64,000 nt of DNA from contig CM073891.1 in the NCBI GenBank assembly GCA_037176705.1, positions 50,160,571-50,224,570 on the forward strand, written 5' to 3'. Numbering within the stretch: position 1 is the stretch's first letter; each line of letters begins with the position of its first letter. This document shows, piece by piece, positions 50,396 through 63,246 of the stretch. This DNA is from Molossus alvarezi (lineage: Eukaryota > Chordata > Mammalia > Chiroptera > Molossidae). Made by a program: the position numbers and the translations under genes. Below the pieces are notes generated by a model. It worked only from the letters and a program-made list of their open reading frames with translations, was not told the origin of the DNA and ran no database searches.

Positions 50396-52735
50396 GGGAA
50401 TACATTAGCACCAAACCAGCACTGCAAGAAATGTTAAAAGGACTGCTGTAATAACCAGGAGAAATGGGAAGAAAAATAGAACCACACTAAACAAAAATGG
50501 CAGTAAATAAGTACATATCAATAATTACCATAAATGTAAATGGATTGAATGCTCCCATAAAAAGACACATAGTAGCTGATTGGATAAGAAAGCATGGCTA
50601 ATCTATATGTTGTGTACAAGAGACCCACCTCACAACAAAAGACTCACATAGATTGAAAGTGAAGGGATGGAAAAAAAAACTTCCAAGCAAATGGAAAAGA
50701 AAAAAAGATCTGGAGTAGCAATACTGATATCTGATAAAATAGATTTCAGAATGAAGGCCAAAAAGGCCACTACATAATAGTGAAAGGCTCTATCCAACAG
50801 GAAGATATAACCTTGATAAACATATATGCACCCAATAGAGGAGCACCAAAATACATTAAAAATCTTCTGGAGTACTTCAAAGGAGATATCGATAGCAGTA
50901 CAATCATAGCAGAGGACTTCAAGACCACGCTGACATCACTGGATAGATCCCCTAGACAAAAAATTAGCAAGGAAACAGAGACTCTAAATGAAGCACTAGA
51001 CCAAATAGATTTGATAGATATCTACAGAGAATTACACCCCAAAACACCAGAATTCACATTCTTCTCAAGTGCACATGGGACATTCTCAAAGATAGACCAC
51101 ATGTTAGGACACAAACTAAGTCTCTACAAGTTCAAGAAGATTGAAATCATATCAAGCATCTTCTTAGATCACATGAAACTAGAAATCAATTGCAACAAGA
51201 ACAAGCAAAGACATTTGAACACATAGGGGCTAAATAACATGTTATTGAACAATGAATGGGTTACTGAGTAGATTGAGAAAGAAATTAATAACTTCCTAGA
51301 ATCCAATGAAAATGAACACACAACAACACAAAATCTATGTGATGCAGTGAAAGCAGTTCTGAGAGGGAAGTTCATAGCACTACAGGCCTACCTCAAGAAA
51401 CAAGAAAAATCTCTAATAGACTACCTGACCTCATAACTAAAAGAACTAGAGAGCAAACAGAAAGAAAACCCCAGAGCAAGTAGAAAAAAATAGTGAAGAT
51501 CAGAGCAGAAATAAATGACATAGAGTCCAAAAAAAAACAATTCAAAGGATCAATGAAACATAGAACTGGTTTTTTCAAATGATAAATAATATTGATGGAC
51601 CATTAGCTAGACTCACCAAGAAACAAAGAGAACACAAATACACAAAATCAGAAATGAAAGAGAAGTAACAACTAACACCACAGAAATACAAAAGATCATT
51701 AACAACTACTGTGAACAATTATATGGCGACAAATTCGACAATCTAAGCGAAAGGACAAATTTCTAGAACCACATAGTCTCCCAAAAGTGGACCAGGAAGA
51801 GATAGAAAATTTGAACAGACCAATAACAACAAAATAAATTGAAGAGGTAATCAAGACTCTCCCAGCAAAAAAAAGCCCAGGCCCAGATGGCTTCACGGGG
51901 GAGTTTTACCGAACATTCAAAAAAGAACTAACACCCATTCTCCTCAAACTATTTCAAAAAATTCAAGAAGTAAGGCTTTCACCTTGTTTTATGAGACTAG
52001 TATAATTCTAATGCCAAAACCAGAAAAAGACACTACAAAGAAAGAAAACTACAGACCAATATCCCTGATGAACATAGATGCCAAAATCCTGAACAAAATA
52101 CTAGCAAATCAAATCCAGCAATACACCAAAAAAATTATCCACCATGACCAAGTGGGATTCATCCCAGGGATGCAAGGCTCATACAATATTCGCAAATCAA
52201 TAAATGTGATACACCTCATAAATAAAATGAAGAATAAAAACCACATGATCATATCAATAGATGCCAAAAAAACCTTCGAAAAAATCGAGCATCCATTTCT
52301 GATAAAAACGCTCAGCAGTGTGGGAATAGAGGAATCATATCTAGACATAATAAAGGCCATATATGAAAGACCTACAGCCAACATCATACTCAATGGGCAA
52401 AAACTAAAAGCTTTTCCCTCAAGAACAGGAACAAGGCAGGATGCCCACTTTTGCCACTCTTATTTAACATAGTACTGGAAGTCTTAGCCACAGCAATCAG
52501 ACAGGAAAAAAAAAAAAAGAGGATCCAAATTGGAAAGGAGGAAGTGAAATTGTCATTATTTGCAGATGACCTGATACTATACATAGAAAACCCCAAAAAC
52601 TCCATCAAAAATTTACTAGACGTAATAAATGAATTTGGCAAAGTAGCAGGATACAAAATAAATGTCAAGAAATCGATGGCATTCTTATACACCAATGATG
52701 AACTCACAGAAAGAGAAACTAAAAAAACAATCCCA

Positions 52736-54914
52736 GGACTTTCGGTCAAGATGGTGGAGTAGGTAAATGCGGTATTGCGTCCTCCCACAACCACATCAAA
52801 GTTACAACTAAACTACAGAGCAACCATCATTCAAAACCACCTGAAATCAAGCTGAATGAAAGTCCTACAACTACGGAATTAAAGCAGCAGCCACATTCAG
52901 TCTGGTAGGAGAGGTGGCGGCATGACGAGCTGGTCCCACACCCAAGTGTGGCGGATAAAAATCAGGAGGCTACCTCGGCTGGGAAGGTCTTTCCTAAGGA
53001 CAGAGGGGTCCCCGTCCCACACCAGGTGCCCTGCTCAGGGTTCCAGTGCCAGGAAGAGAATCCCCATAACTTCTGGCTGGAAAAACCAGCAGGGACTGAG
53101 GCTCAGGGAAGCTGACACAGCTGGAGCCCCAGGCAGCTCCTTAAAGGGCCTGCGTGCGAACTTATAGGACTCTCTCCTTCTAAGCTTGGAGGGGAGACAA
53201 CTTGAGGGGCACCAGAGACATACAGGGAAGAACTGAGCTGTTTGGCACTGGAGCGAGGGCTGGAGAGGGTGCTTTCTCTAGGACAAATGTGCTATAAGAG
53301 GCCTTTGTTCCTTTGGTGAGCCCTTCCCGGGGGTGGCAGACAGAAGCCATATCTGGGATTCCAGCAAACTGGCTCACACTGGTAGCCCTGCCCTGGTGAC
53401 TCCCTCAGGCCTCGCCCCGCCCCACCCAACTTTCAAGCCCACCCAAGCAGTTGCCACTTGCTTAACCGTAGGATTGGCCTGTCTTGGATCCTTCTTCAGT
53501 TTTTTCCTAAATTCTTTCAAACGAGCAGCATCTGGTCTCAGCGAGCCCCATACCTCTCCTTCAGTAATACACTGAAACAAACACAGGGAGGCAGCCAAAA
53601 TGAGGAGACAAAGAAACAGGTCCGAAATGAAAGAACAGAACAAAACCCCCAATAAAAGAACTTAGCAAAATGGAGATAAGTAACCTAACAGATGCTGAGT
53701 TCAAAATACTGCTTTTAAGGATGCTCAATGAACTTAGTGAGAACCTCAGTGAACTTAGTGAGGGCCTCAAGAGCATAAAAAAGGACCAGTTAGAAATCAT
53801 GGATGCACAGTTAGAATTGACGGAGGCATTAACTGAAATAAATAAAATAAGAATAATTTACACAGCTTCAATAATAGAGTGTGTAAATCCAAGGAGCAAA
53901 CCATTGATTTGGAATATAAGGAAGCAAAAAATGCCCAATCAGAACAGCAAAAAGAAAAAAGAATCCAAAAAAATGAGGATAGTGTAAGGAGCCTCTGGGA
54001 GAACTTCAAGCGTGCCAACATTCGCATCTTGGGGGTGCCAGAAGGAGAAGAGCGAGAACAAGAAATCAAAAACCTGTTTGAAACCATAATGGCAGAAAAC
54101 TTTCCTAACTTGGTGAAGGAAACAGACATACAAGTCCAGGAAGCACAGAGAGTCCCAAACAAGATGAACCCCAAGAGGCCCACACCAAGACACCTCATCA
54201 TCAAAATGCAAAAGGTTCAAGACAAAGAGAGAATCTTAAAAGCAGCAAGAGAAAGGCAGCTAGTTACCTACAAGGGAGTTCCCATTAGGCTGTCAGCTGA
54301 TTTCTCAAAAGAAACTTTGCAGGCCAGAAGGGAGTGGCAAGAAATATTCAGAGTTGTGAAAACCAAGAAACTACAACCAAGATTACTCTATCCTGCAAAG
54401 CTGTCATTTAGAATTGATGGCCATATAAAAACTTTCCCAGACAAGAAAAAGTTAAGAGTTCATCAACACCAAACCATTATTATATGAAATGATGAAAGGT
54501 CTTTTTGAAGAAAAAGATAAAATATATGAACAAAAAAATGGCAATGAATACATATCTATCAACAATGGAATCTACAAACAAAATGAACAGGAAGAACAGA
54601 AACATTCTCATAGATACAGAGAACATTTTGTTGGTTGCCAGTTGGGAGGGGGGTTGGGGGAATGGGTGAAAAAGGTGAGGGGATTAAGAAGTACAAATTC
54701 ATTGCTAGACTGACAAACCTCAAAGGGAAAGGGGTTGGGGGGGTGGGAAGAAATAAACCAAAGAACTTATATGCATAACCAATGGACACAGACAATAGTG
54801 TGGGAAAAGGCAGGAGGGGGGGCGGGAGAGGGAGGAGGGGGTCAATGGGGGAAAAATGTGGAACATCTGTAATACATTTTGCATCCAACTATAAAGATTC
54901 AAAAAAACAACCAC
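52736..54914 (+). mobile_element. HAL1-like element: L1 5' UTR + ORF1 + 3' UTR, no ORF2
   Basis: It begins GGACTTTCGGTCAAGATGGT, typical of an L1 5' UTR start. A GC-rich leader follows to about 53599, then ORF1 (53600-54487), then a short intergenic stretch with the first codons of ORF2 (ATG at 54538). At about 54566 it jumps directly to a 3' UTR (54570-54900). Flanks AAAACAATCCCA (52724-52735) and AAAACAATCACA (54915-54926) match at 11 of 12, so the 2.2-kb unit inserted as a whole. This is the organisation of HAL1 elements, L1 derivatives that keep ORF1 and lose ORF2. The alternative is a one-off internally deleted L1. Confidence 0.83.
53600..54487 (+). pseudogene. ORF1 of the HAL1-like element, frameshifted
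   Basis: The ATG at 53600 starts RRQRNRSEMKEQN. A frameshift before 53665 moves the frame to 53670-53987 (a coiled-coil with NELSENLSELSEGLKSI, which contains a short direct repeat in DNA). A second shift moves it to 53879-54487, which covers the RRM (ANIRILGVPEGEER) and the C-terminal domain (ADFSKETLQARREWQE). All domains are present in order, so loss of function is from small indels only. Confidence 0.78.
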
Positions 54915-56724
54915 AAAACAATCACATTTACCATTGCAGCAAAAAATTAAGATACCTAGGAATAAACTTTACCAAAGAAATAAAGGACCTATTCGCAGAA
55001 AACAACAGGTCATTGAACGAAGAAATAGAGGGAGATATAAAAAAGTGGAAGCACATACCCTGTTAATGGATTGGGAGAATTAACATCATTAAAATGTCCA
55101 TATTACCCAAAGCAATCTATAGATTCAATGCAATCCCCGTCAAAATACCAACGGCATACTTCATAGAATTAGAACAAGTACTTCAAAAGTTCTTATGGAA
55201 CGAAAAAGACCTCGAATAGCCACAGCAATCTTGAAAAGGAAGAACAAAGTTGGAGGGATCACAGTACCAGATTTTAGGTTATAGTACAAAGCCACCATAA
55301 TCAAAACAGCCTGGTACTGGCACAAGAACAGGCATATAGACCAGTGGAACAGAACAGAGAACCAAGAAATGGACCCAAGGCAATAGGCTCAATTAATATT
55401 TGACTAAGGTGGCAAGAGCATATAGTGGAGTAAGGACAGCCTCTTTAATAAATGGTAAAATTGGACAGCTACATGCAGAAAAATGAAACTAGACCATCAA
55501 CTTACACCCTACACAAGAAAAAACTCAAAATGGATAAAAGATTTAAATGTGACTCATGAATCCCTAAAAATCCTAGAAGAAACTGTAGGCAACACAATTT
55601 CAGACATCATATGCAGGAGAATTTTCACTGATACATCACCTAAGGCAATAGAAACAAAGGAGAAAATGAACACATGGGACTACATCAAACTCAAAAGCTT
55701 CTGCACAACGAAAGATACAATCATTAAAATGGAAAGGCTACCCACTGTATGGGAGAGCATAATTGCCAATGATATATCAGACAAGGGGTTAATTTCCAAT
55801 ATATATAGAGTGCTCATACAACTCCACAAAAGGAAGACAAAGAACCCAATTAAAAAATGGGCAGAGGACCTAGACACCTCTCCAAAAAGGACAGACAAAT
55901 GTCCAAGAGACAATTGAAGAAATGCTCAATGTCACTAATCTTCAGAGAAATGAACATTAAATCAATTATGAGGTATCACCTCACACCTGTCAGAACGGCC
56001 ACCATCAACAAATCATCAAACAACAAGTGTTTGCGAGGGTGTGGAGAAAAGGGGACTCTAGTGCACTGCTGGTGGGAATGCAGACTGGTGCAGGCTCTGT
56101 GCTAAATACTATGGTGTTATCTCAAAAAGTTAAAAATTGAACTTCCATTTGCCCCAGTGATCCCACTTCTAGGAATATACCTTAAGAATCCTGAAACACC
56201 AGCGAGAAAGAATATATGCACCCCTATGTCCATAGCAGCACTATTTACAATAGCTAAGATCTGGAAACAACCCAAGTGTCCATCGGTAGATGAGTGGATA
56301 AAAAAGCAGTGGTACATATACACAGTGAAATACTATGCAGCTATAAAAAAGAGATATCTCTTATCCTTTCAGACAACATGGTAGGACCTGGAGAGTATTA
56401 TGCTAAGGAGAACAAGCCAAGCAGCGAAAGACAAATATCACATGATCTCACTTATTTGTGGAATATAATGAACTAAACAAACTGATGAACACAACTAACC
56501 CAGAGACATAAAGATGGAGTACAGACTGACTAGCCTCAGAGGAGGGGGAGTTTGGTGGGGAATAGATAAACCACAGAACTTACATACATGTATGCATGAC
56601 CAATGGACATAGACAACAAAGCTGGGGATGGGGCAGGGGGGATGGGGAGGAGGGTGTCAATGGGGGAGAACGGAGAAACGTCTGTAACAAAAACAAATTA
56701 ATAAAAATAAATAAATAAATAAAA

Positions 56725-57742
56725 TTAGCAGCTGAGAATAAGAAAGGCAAATGGATTATCTCAGAAATGGAAAGATAGAAGTAGCTAGAAAAATATTAAG
56801 ATGTCCTGTGAGTGTTGAGGACCCTGTTAAGGTTGATGATAATGTGTTTACACTGATGTGTTCTGTGGGCTACTCAGTTTCCCCTGGTGTGTTCTGAGAG
56901 CATGGAGAAAGTAAATGTTTTTATTTACAGTTTAGGAGTTAGGATTTAGTTATGCCTGATTAACTTTTTACGCATAGTGATTCCAAGCTTGCTAGTAAAG
57001 TGAAGGTAGTAAGATTCTAATGGATCGTGAGACACTGGGCAGAGAGAGGGATCATATGTACCAGTGAGGTTTCCACTGGTTATTAGATGTGGGAGAAGCT
57101 GCACAAGCAAGCTGAAGTTTGTAATAAAAAATGGGTTTATATGCGCATATAGATTTATAAATTGGAACTATGCTTAATATAGAGTTTGTAACTTGTCACT
57201 AAAAATTCTTTGAACATATTATAATGGCTGACAGATTGCACCATGTGCATATATTTAACCATTTCTTCTTTGTGATTGTTCTCAGGTTTTGTAATTCGAA
57301 ATAACTGTGATGAACATACTTGTACATACATTTAAGAGCCACTGAAAACAAAAGGACAATTGTTTTTTATTCAAGGCAACCAATACTTTACTTTCCAGTA
57401 TCCAAAACCCCAGGCCAAGGAAATTAAGGAGAATTCAATGGAATCAACATCAAATCATGGTAAACTTCTATCTTAAATATAAATATTTATAATGCTGACA
57501 CTTTTAATGTGGTAGTGCATTAGTCTTACATTTAGATAATTTTTTTATTACATAATATGGTTTTCTGATCACTACATTTGGTCTGATTATTTATGTACAT
57601 GCTGCAAGAATATTAATTTACCATAGAGTTCTCATGCAGTTTGATTTGCAAAGCTAGATATATACAGTATTCAACAATTACTGAGGTCACAGGATTAATA
57701 CTGTCTAGATAATTCATAGTAAAAAATTTCAAATTGCACTTT
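56725..57742. other. Unassigned sequence
   Basis: No gene recognised. Around 57210-57340 the wording resembles an old LINE 3' region, but not well enough to name. Confidence 0.35.
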
Positions 57743-57753
57743 TAAAAGTCTTT

Positions 57754-58000
57754 TTTTTTTTTAATCCTTACCCGAGGACATTTTCTTGCATTTAACTTCA
57801 GATAGAGCGGGAGAGAGAGGGAAAAAGAGAGAGAGAAACATTGGTGTGAGAGAGGACACATCGAGTGGCTGCCACCCACACAACCCCAACTGGGGCCAGG
57901 GACAAATGCGACCGAGGTATGTGCCCTTAGCAGGAACCAAACCTGGGACCCTCTGGTCCGTGAGCCAAAGCTCTAACTGCTGAGCCAAACCAGCCAGGGC
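57754..58000 (-). mobile_element. VES SINE, minus strand
   Basis: On the minus strand it reads GCCCTGGCTGGTTTGGCTCA, a GTCCCAGGTTTGGTTCCTGC B box and a CCTCGGGTAAGGATT tail. The 11-bp duplication TAAAAGTCTTT lies at 57743-57753 and 58001-58011. Confidence 0.92.
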
Positions 58001-58011
58001 TAAAAGTCTTT

Positions 58012-59195
58012 CTTGATTACTGTGCAGAATCTAGGAAAACAAGATCACACAACTTCTTCAACTAGATTTTACTTGTTGCACTGATATATTTGGATCAAAT
58101 CCCCTATTCACAAGATTCCCTAAATGTATTTAGTTTCTTGCACTACCAAGAAGTGACCTTGATTAGTGCCTATGAAGCTGGAACCTAGTAAGTCTGATAA
58201 CAGACCAGATTTCCTTTGAGGACTTTGTAGGCATTGACTTTATGTTTCATAGAAGTGGTTTTTCATACCTTTTTAAATGAGGATTTTTCTCAACTGTGAC
58301 AACAATTTGCTCAAAAATATTTTGGTAAAAAGGAAAACACATTCTCGTTAACATATGCAAATGACCGCATTGCCATGAAAAGTGACTTTGTAAGAGTTTC
58401 CACATTCTGGGGGAATCGGTGAGAATCTGATATCCGTTAAAAATGTTTAATTTCATGTCATGAAAGCAGAATTTATGAATTGGCAAGAAAGGTGTAAGAA
58501 GAAAGATTAAGATCTTTTTCACTGAATCGGAAAATTAAACATTAAGAAAATATCAACACCACCCCAAATAAACACCCATAATAAAATTTTATTATGTAAT
58601 TAATCCTTGTCTTAATACATCTTGGTTCAGTAGTTTGCTTTCATGAAGGTATCTGTTTCTGGATTGAAAAAAAAAAAAAAAAAAAGTATTCTGGAAATCC
58701 TGCCTCAGTCCACAGCTGGAGTCTAAAAGTTAAGAGATACAAGCTCAAAAATCTATACCCATGGAGTCACACTGAAGCCAGAGTCTATTCTTTGAAGTGT
58801 TAATAGTTTAAAGCGCCTGTTACAGTCCTGTTCCACAAGGCTCCGAGGTGGTCATTTTTTGTGGAAGACAGGAATTCTGTCATGTAACATATGCAGCATA
58901 TGGTAAGTATCAGAATAAAAGTAAAATTATCTGTAGATGATAGAGCTTTCAAGCAAGTATCAGAGTGAAACTAAAATTATCTGTAGATGACAAGGATGTA
59001 ATGGTTGTGGTTAATTTATCACTGGTAATTTTCCATTGTGGAAGACCTGACAAGGAACTGTAATAAGACTAATGCAACTAACAAGAAAATTTTATTGTTT
59101 CTATGACAGGTATAACAAAGATTATAAAGCCAAAATAAATCCGCCCCCCAAAATAGAGAAAATGTGTCTAAGAATAATGCAATCGATTGCAGTTT
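58012..59195. other. Unassigned sequence with a 50-bp tandem duplication
   Basis: 58905-58954 and 58955-59004 are diverged tandem copies of a 50-bp unit starting AAGTATCAGA. An A run is at about 58667-58684. No gene recognised. Confidence 0.45.
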
Positions 59196-59208
59196 AAAGA
59201 TGTCATTA

Positions 59209-59411
59209 GCTCTGACTGGGTTTCTCAGTGGTTAGAGCGTCGGCCCATAGACCAGAGAGGCCCGGGTCTGGTTCCCTCTAAGGGCACGTATCTCAGTTCG
59301 TGTGGTGGCAACCACTTGATGTGTCTCTCTCACATTGATGTTCCTCTTTTTCTCTCCCTCCCACTCTATCTCAGGATAAATGCAAAAATGTCCTCTGGTG
59401 AGGATAAAAAA
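59209..59411 (+). mobile_element. VES SINE with an internal deletion
   Basis: GCTCTGACTGGGTTTCTCAG, a GGGTCTGGTTCCCTC B box and a CCTCTGGTGAGGAT-A(n) tail are present. About 35 bases between the 'CAGTT' and 'GTGTGG' segments are missing. A perfect 13-bp duplication AAAGATGTCATTA lies at 59196-59208 and 59412-59424. Confidence 0.91.
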
Positions 59412-59609
59412 AAAGATGTCATTAAATTTTATATCTGACTTATGAAAATAGACGGGACAATTTTGTTGAGGGAAAATACATTGAGATGTAACATATAGTA
59501 ATCAGAGAGCTATTCAGCAAGACTAGAGTAGGCCTAGACTTTAAAACTACGTGCATCACCATGAAGGCCAGTGGCCTAGAAGATGCTACATTCAGATTAA
59601 AGCAGTCAG

Positions 59610-59657
59610 GTAAATATTTTATATAATAACTGAGTAAATATTTTATATAATAACTGA
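59610..59657. repeat. 24-bp perfect tandem duplication
   Basis: The 24-bp unit beginning GTAAATATTTTATATAATAA occurs twice, head to tail (59610-59633 and 59634-59657), without a mismatch. Confidence 0.95.
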
Positions 59658-59894
59658 CATTATGACTTAAAACACTATACTATTGTATTTAATACCATTG
59701 GACAAAACAGTACTAATAAATATAGGGGGAAAAAAAGACTACAGCTATTTTAAAAATGAGTAATATGTGTCCTTTAAAATAATAATAAGGAGCATAATGA
59801 AATCAACCTAAATCACCCAAAATTATTCTGGTAAAAGAAATAAAAATGGTTGCTATTTAGGCAGATAACAAAAGACATAAAGAATAACTTTTTT

Positions 59895-60141
59895 TTTTTA
59901 ATCCTCACCCGAGGACATTTTTTCCATTTTTTGTTCAGATAGAGTGGGAGGGAGAGAGAGGAAGAGAGAGAGAGAGAAAAACATCGACGTGAAAGGGACA
60001 CATCGAGTGGCTGCCACCCGCAAGACCAACCAGGGCCGGGGACAAACTGCAACCGAGGTACGTGCCCTTAGCGGGAACTGAACCCGGGTCTCTCCGGACC
60101 GCAGGCCGATGCTCTAACCGCTGAGCCAAACTGGCCAGGGC
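59895..60141 (-). mobile_element. VES SINE, minus strand, young-looking
   Basis: On the minus strand it reads a GCCCTGGCCAGTTTGGCTCA head, a GGGTTCAGTTCCCGCTAAGG B-box region and a CCTCGGGTGAGGATT tail. The duplication AAGAATAACTTTTTT lies at 59880-59894 and 60142-60156. It is very similar by eye to the SINEs at 10109 and 36800. Confidence 0.92.
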
Positions 60142-60156
60142 AAGAATAACTTTTTT

Positions 60157-60860
60157 ATAATTTATAGGCATAGTCATTAATTAGCAAACCAAGGAAACAA
60201 GTCCATCAAAATTGAACAAAGTTTTGTAATATTTTAACATATTTTAGAGATTATTTTCAAACCCATGCATTATAAAATACTAAATAAATTTTAATCTAAT
60301 AAATAAATCATTTAAAGTAAGTAATTTATTTATTATTTACTAGAAAAGACCTGATCCTATTAAGCAGGATGTTCTTTCCCCTGCTAGAACTTCAGGTTTT
60401 CCAACAATATTGAAATTACACCCACCTCAGATATCAGAGACTATATGTGAAAATTAAATAGGTCAGTTATGAAATTACTGAATGAATGTGTTATTGTTAT
60501 AATGAATAATATGAACTGATTTAACCACATGACTATTTTGTATAGCCATTAATAGTTTTTGGTTACAGAAGAATATTATTAGTTTATGTTTGCATTAAAG
60601 AAGAGTCACGATCTAAGTAATTTCTGGTATTATGCCATTTCATTCACCAGTTCCTAAGGTTGCCACATTCATAAAGTCTCAACTAATACCATGTCACATA
60701 CATGACAGTATTCTAAATGGTGCTAAAATTCTGATAATTTTAAAAAGTAAATTCACTAAAGAAAAAAAATATGTAGTCTCACCTATAATGTTCCTATCTT
60801 AATTAACTAGCCCAACCTAATAAATTAGATCGCAACCATTAAGACAAGTCCTGTTTGTCT
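60157..60860. other. Unassigned AT-rich sequence
   Basis: No gene or named repeat recognised. Confidence 0.4.
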
Positions 60861-61590
60861 TCTCTTTATTTTTATTGACACCATTACAGATGTCCCATTC
60901 CCCTCCTTTGCCCACCTCCACCCAGCTCTCTGCCCACCCCCCCCACCCCCCGATCATCATCACCACATTGTTGTTCGTGTCTGTGGGCATATATATTTGC
61001 AAATAAATGTTTTCAAGTTTTTCATGTAGATATTTAGAAGAGGGATTGCTGGGTCATATGGTAATTATATCTTTAACTTTTCGAGGAACCACCATACTGT
61101 TTTCCATAGAGGCTGTACCCATTTATATTTCCACCAGCAGTGAATGAGTATTCCTTTTTTTCCCCCAACAACCTCTCCAACACTTGTTATTACTTGCCCT
61201 GTTGATAATAGCCATTTTAGCAGGTATGAAGTAGTATCTCATAGTTTTGATTACATTTTCCAAATAGCTAGTGAAGTTGAACATCTTTTCACATATCTGT
61301 TGGCCCGTTTGTATATCTTCTTGAGAGAGGTGTCTATTGAGGTCTCTGCTCATTTTTAATTGGATAGCTTGTTTGTTTGGTGTTGTTGAGTTGTATGAGT
61401 TCTTCATAAATTTTGGATATTAACCCCTTGTCAGAGCTATTGTTTGCAAATATCATCTCTCATTCAGTCGGTTGCCTTTTTATTTTGCTGTCAGTTTCTT
61501 TTGCCGTGCAGAAGCTTTTTAGTTTGACATAGTCTCATTCATTTATTTTCGCCTTTACCTCCCTTACATCTGGGATCAACTTTATAAAAT
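60861..61590 (-). mobile_element. L1 fragment, minus strand, internally rearranged
   Basis: A T-rich left end (the poly(A) end on the minus strand), a C-rich patch (3' UTR), then ORF2 C-terminal coding in antisense (61123-61407 encodes QEDIQTGQQICEKMFN on the minus strand). Compared with the L1 at 62225-63246 the segment between 3' UTR and ORF2 end is short, near 61010, so it has an internal deletion. Confidence 0.78.
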
Positions 61591-62009
61591 ATTCTCAATT
61601 TGTGCATTTATTTGAAAGATAAGACTGTAAAAATGCAGTAGCTGTTGAATCAAGAAGAGCTAAAAATTGAAAATTTAAATAGAACTTAATATTATTGAAT
61701 CACTGACTTTCAGTCACCTCTGGAGGATTGGCAAATGGATGATAATCAATCATTTTACTCTAAGATATTAATTTAGCACAATTTGAGGATCAGGTCAACT
61801 ACAAAAATAAGCCATTCTAATCGAAAGAAATTATTTTTTTAAACATCTATGAAATTAATTACTTTTTAACATGTTCATATCACAATGCAGAGGCATAAAG
61901 AAAGCACTATACATTTTTCATTGTATAAAGGTCAACATATTATTCATAACTGAAATTAGATTGTTTGAAAACACTATCTTTACTACTTTTTTATACGAGA
62001 TTAAAATTT
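61591..62009. other. Unassigned sequence
   Basis: No gene or named repeat recognised. Confidence 0.4.
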
Positions 62010-62224
62010 TTGTTTTTTATTAAAGTTTAGTTTACATACAATATTATATTAGTTTCAAGTGTACTAAATAACGATTTAACATGTATATACCTTATAATGT
62101 GGTCATCAAGATAAGCCTTAAAATCATCTGTCTCCATACTAAGTTATTATGGATTTATTGACTATATTCCTTATGCTACATATTACAACCCATGACTTAT
62201 TTTATAATTGGAAGTTTTTGTCTC

Positions 62225-63246
62225 CTTTTCTTTTTCTATAATTTATTTATTTATTTTTGTTACAGATGTTTCTCCTTTTTCCCCCACTGATTCCTCCCTC
62301 TCCACCCTGTCCCCAGCTTTGTTGTCCATGTTCATTGTTCATGCATACATGCATATAAGTTCTGTGGTTTATCTCTCCCCCACCACCCACTCTTCTGGGG
62401 ATTGTCAGTCTGTAACCCACTTCCACGTCTCTGGGACTACCCCATTCCTTAGATTGTTATGTTCATTATATCCCACAAATAAGTGAGATCATATGATACT
62501 TGTCTTTCTCTGTTTGGCATGTTTTGCTTAGGATAATACTTTCCAGGTCCCTCCATGTCGTCTCAAAGGATAAGAGATCTTTCTTTCTTACAGCTGCATA
62601 GTATTCCATTGTGTATATGTACCACTGCTTTTTTATCCATTCATCTACTGATGGACATTTGGGCTGTTTCCAGATCTTAGCTATTGTAAATAGTGCTGCT
62701 ACAAACATGAGGGTACATATATTCTTTCTGATTGGTGTTTCAGGCTTCTTATGGTATATTCCTAGAAGAGGGATCACTGGGTCAAATGGAAGTTCAATTT
62801 TTAATTTTTTGAGGTAACACCATATTGTTTTCCATAGTGGTTGCACCAGTCTGCAATCCCACCAGCAGTGTACTAGAGTCCCCTTTTCTCCACACCCTCA
62901 CCAACACTAGTTGTTTGATGATTTGTTGATGGCTGCCATTCTGACAGGTGTGAGGTGATACCTCATAGTTGTTTTAATTTGCATCTCTCTGATGTTTAGT
63001 GATGTTTAGCATTTCTTCATATGTCTCTTAGTCGTTTATATGTCTTGTTTGGAGAGGTGTCCATTTAGTTCCTCTGCCCATTTTTTTTCATTGGGTTCTT
63101 TGTCTTTCTTTTGTTGAGTTGTATGAGCACTCTATATATATTGGAAATTAACCCCTTATCTGCTGTATCATTGGCAATTATGCTCTGCAGTGCTATGCGG
63201 AAGCTTTTTAGTTTGATGTAATCCCATGTGTTCATTTTCTCCTTTG
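62225..63246 (-). mobile_element. Young 5'-truncated L1, minus strand, inserted in an older L1
   Basis: On the minus strand it carries the ORF2 C terminus (62466-62846 encodes EYYAAVRKKDLLSFETTWRD) and the 3' UTR. Flanks starting TTGGAAGTTTTTGTCTC (62208-62224) and TTGGAAGTTTTTATCTC (63247-63263) match at 16 of 17. Near 63170-63200 the usual ORF2 sequence is shortened, indicating an internal deletion. Confidence 0.88.

Larger units (their letters stand above)
50497..56476 (+). pseudogene. L1 ORF2 (copy 3), broken, split by the HAL1-like insertion
   Basis: It starts at the ATG at 50497 (AVNKYISIITINVNGLNAP). The endonuclease segment is readable at 50780-51226. The reverse transcriptase is at 51984-52762, with the FADD motif at 52559-52570. 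The remaining C-terminal part is at about 54915-56476. Frameshifts and stops occur throughout. The insertion site after TATYTN-type sequence ([17 protein letters not shown]) is between the reverse-transcriptase and C-terminal regions. Confidence 0.82.
48609..56724 (+). mobile_element. L1 copy 3, full-length, interrupted by an ORF1-only element
   Basis: The 5' UTR starts near 48609 (GAGAAAAAATGGCAGCGGAG) and is GC-rich at 48770-49050. ORF1 is at 49559-50395 and ORF2 starts at 50497. ORF2 is cut at 52735 by the HAL1-like element and resumes at about 54915. The 3' UTR (about 56477-56724) has a G-rich patch and ends in an A/T-rich (AAAT)n tail. The 5' end lies inside L1 copy 2. No duplication of the left flank is seen at the right end. 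Confidence 0.87.
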
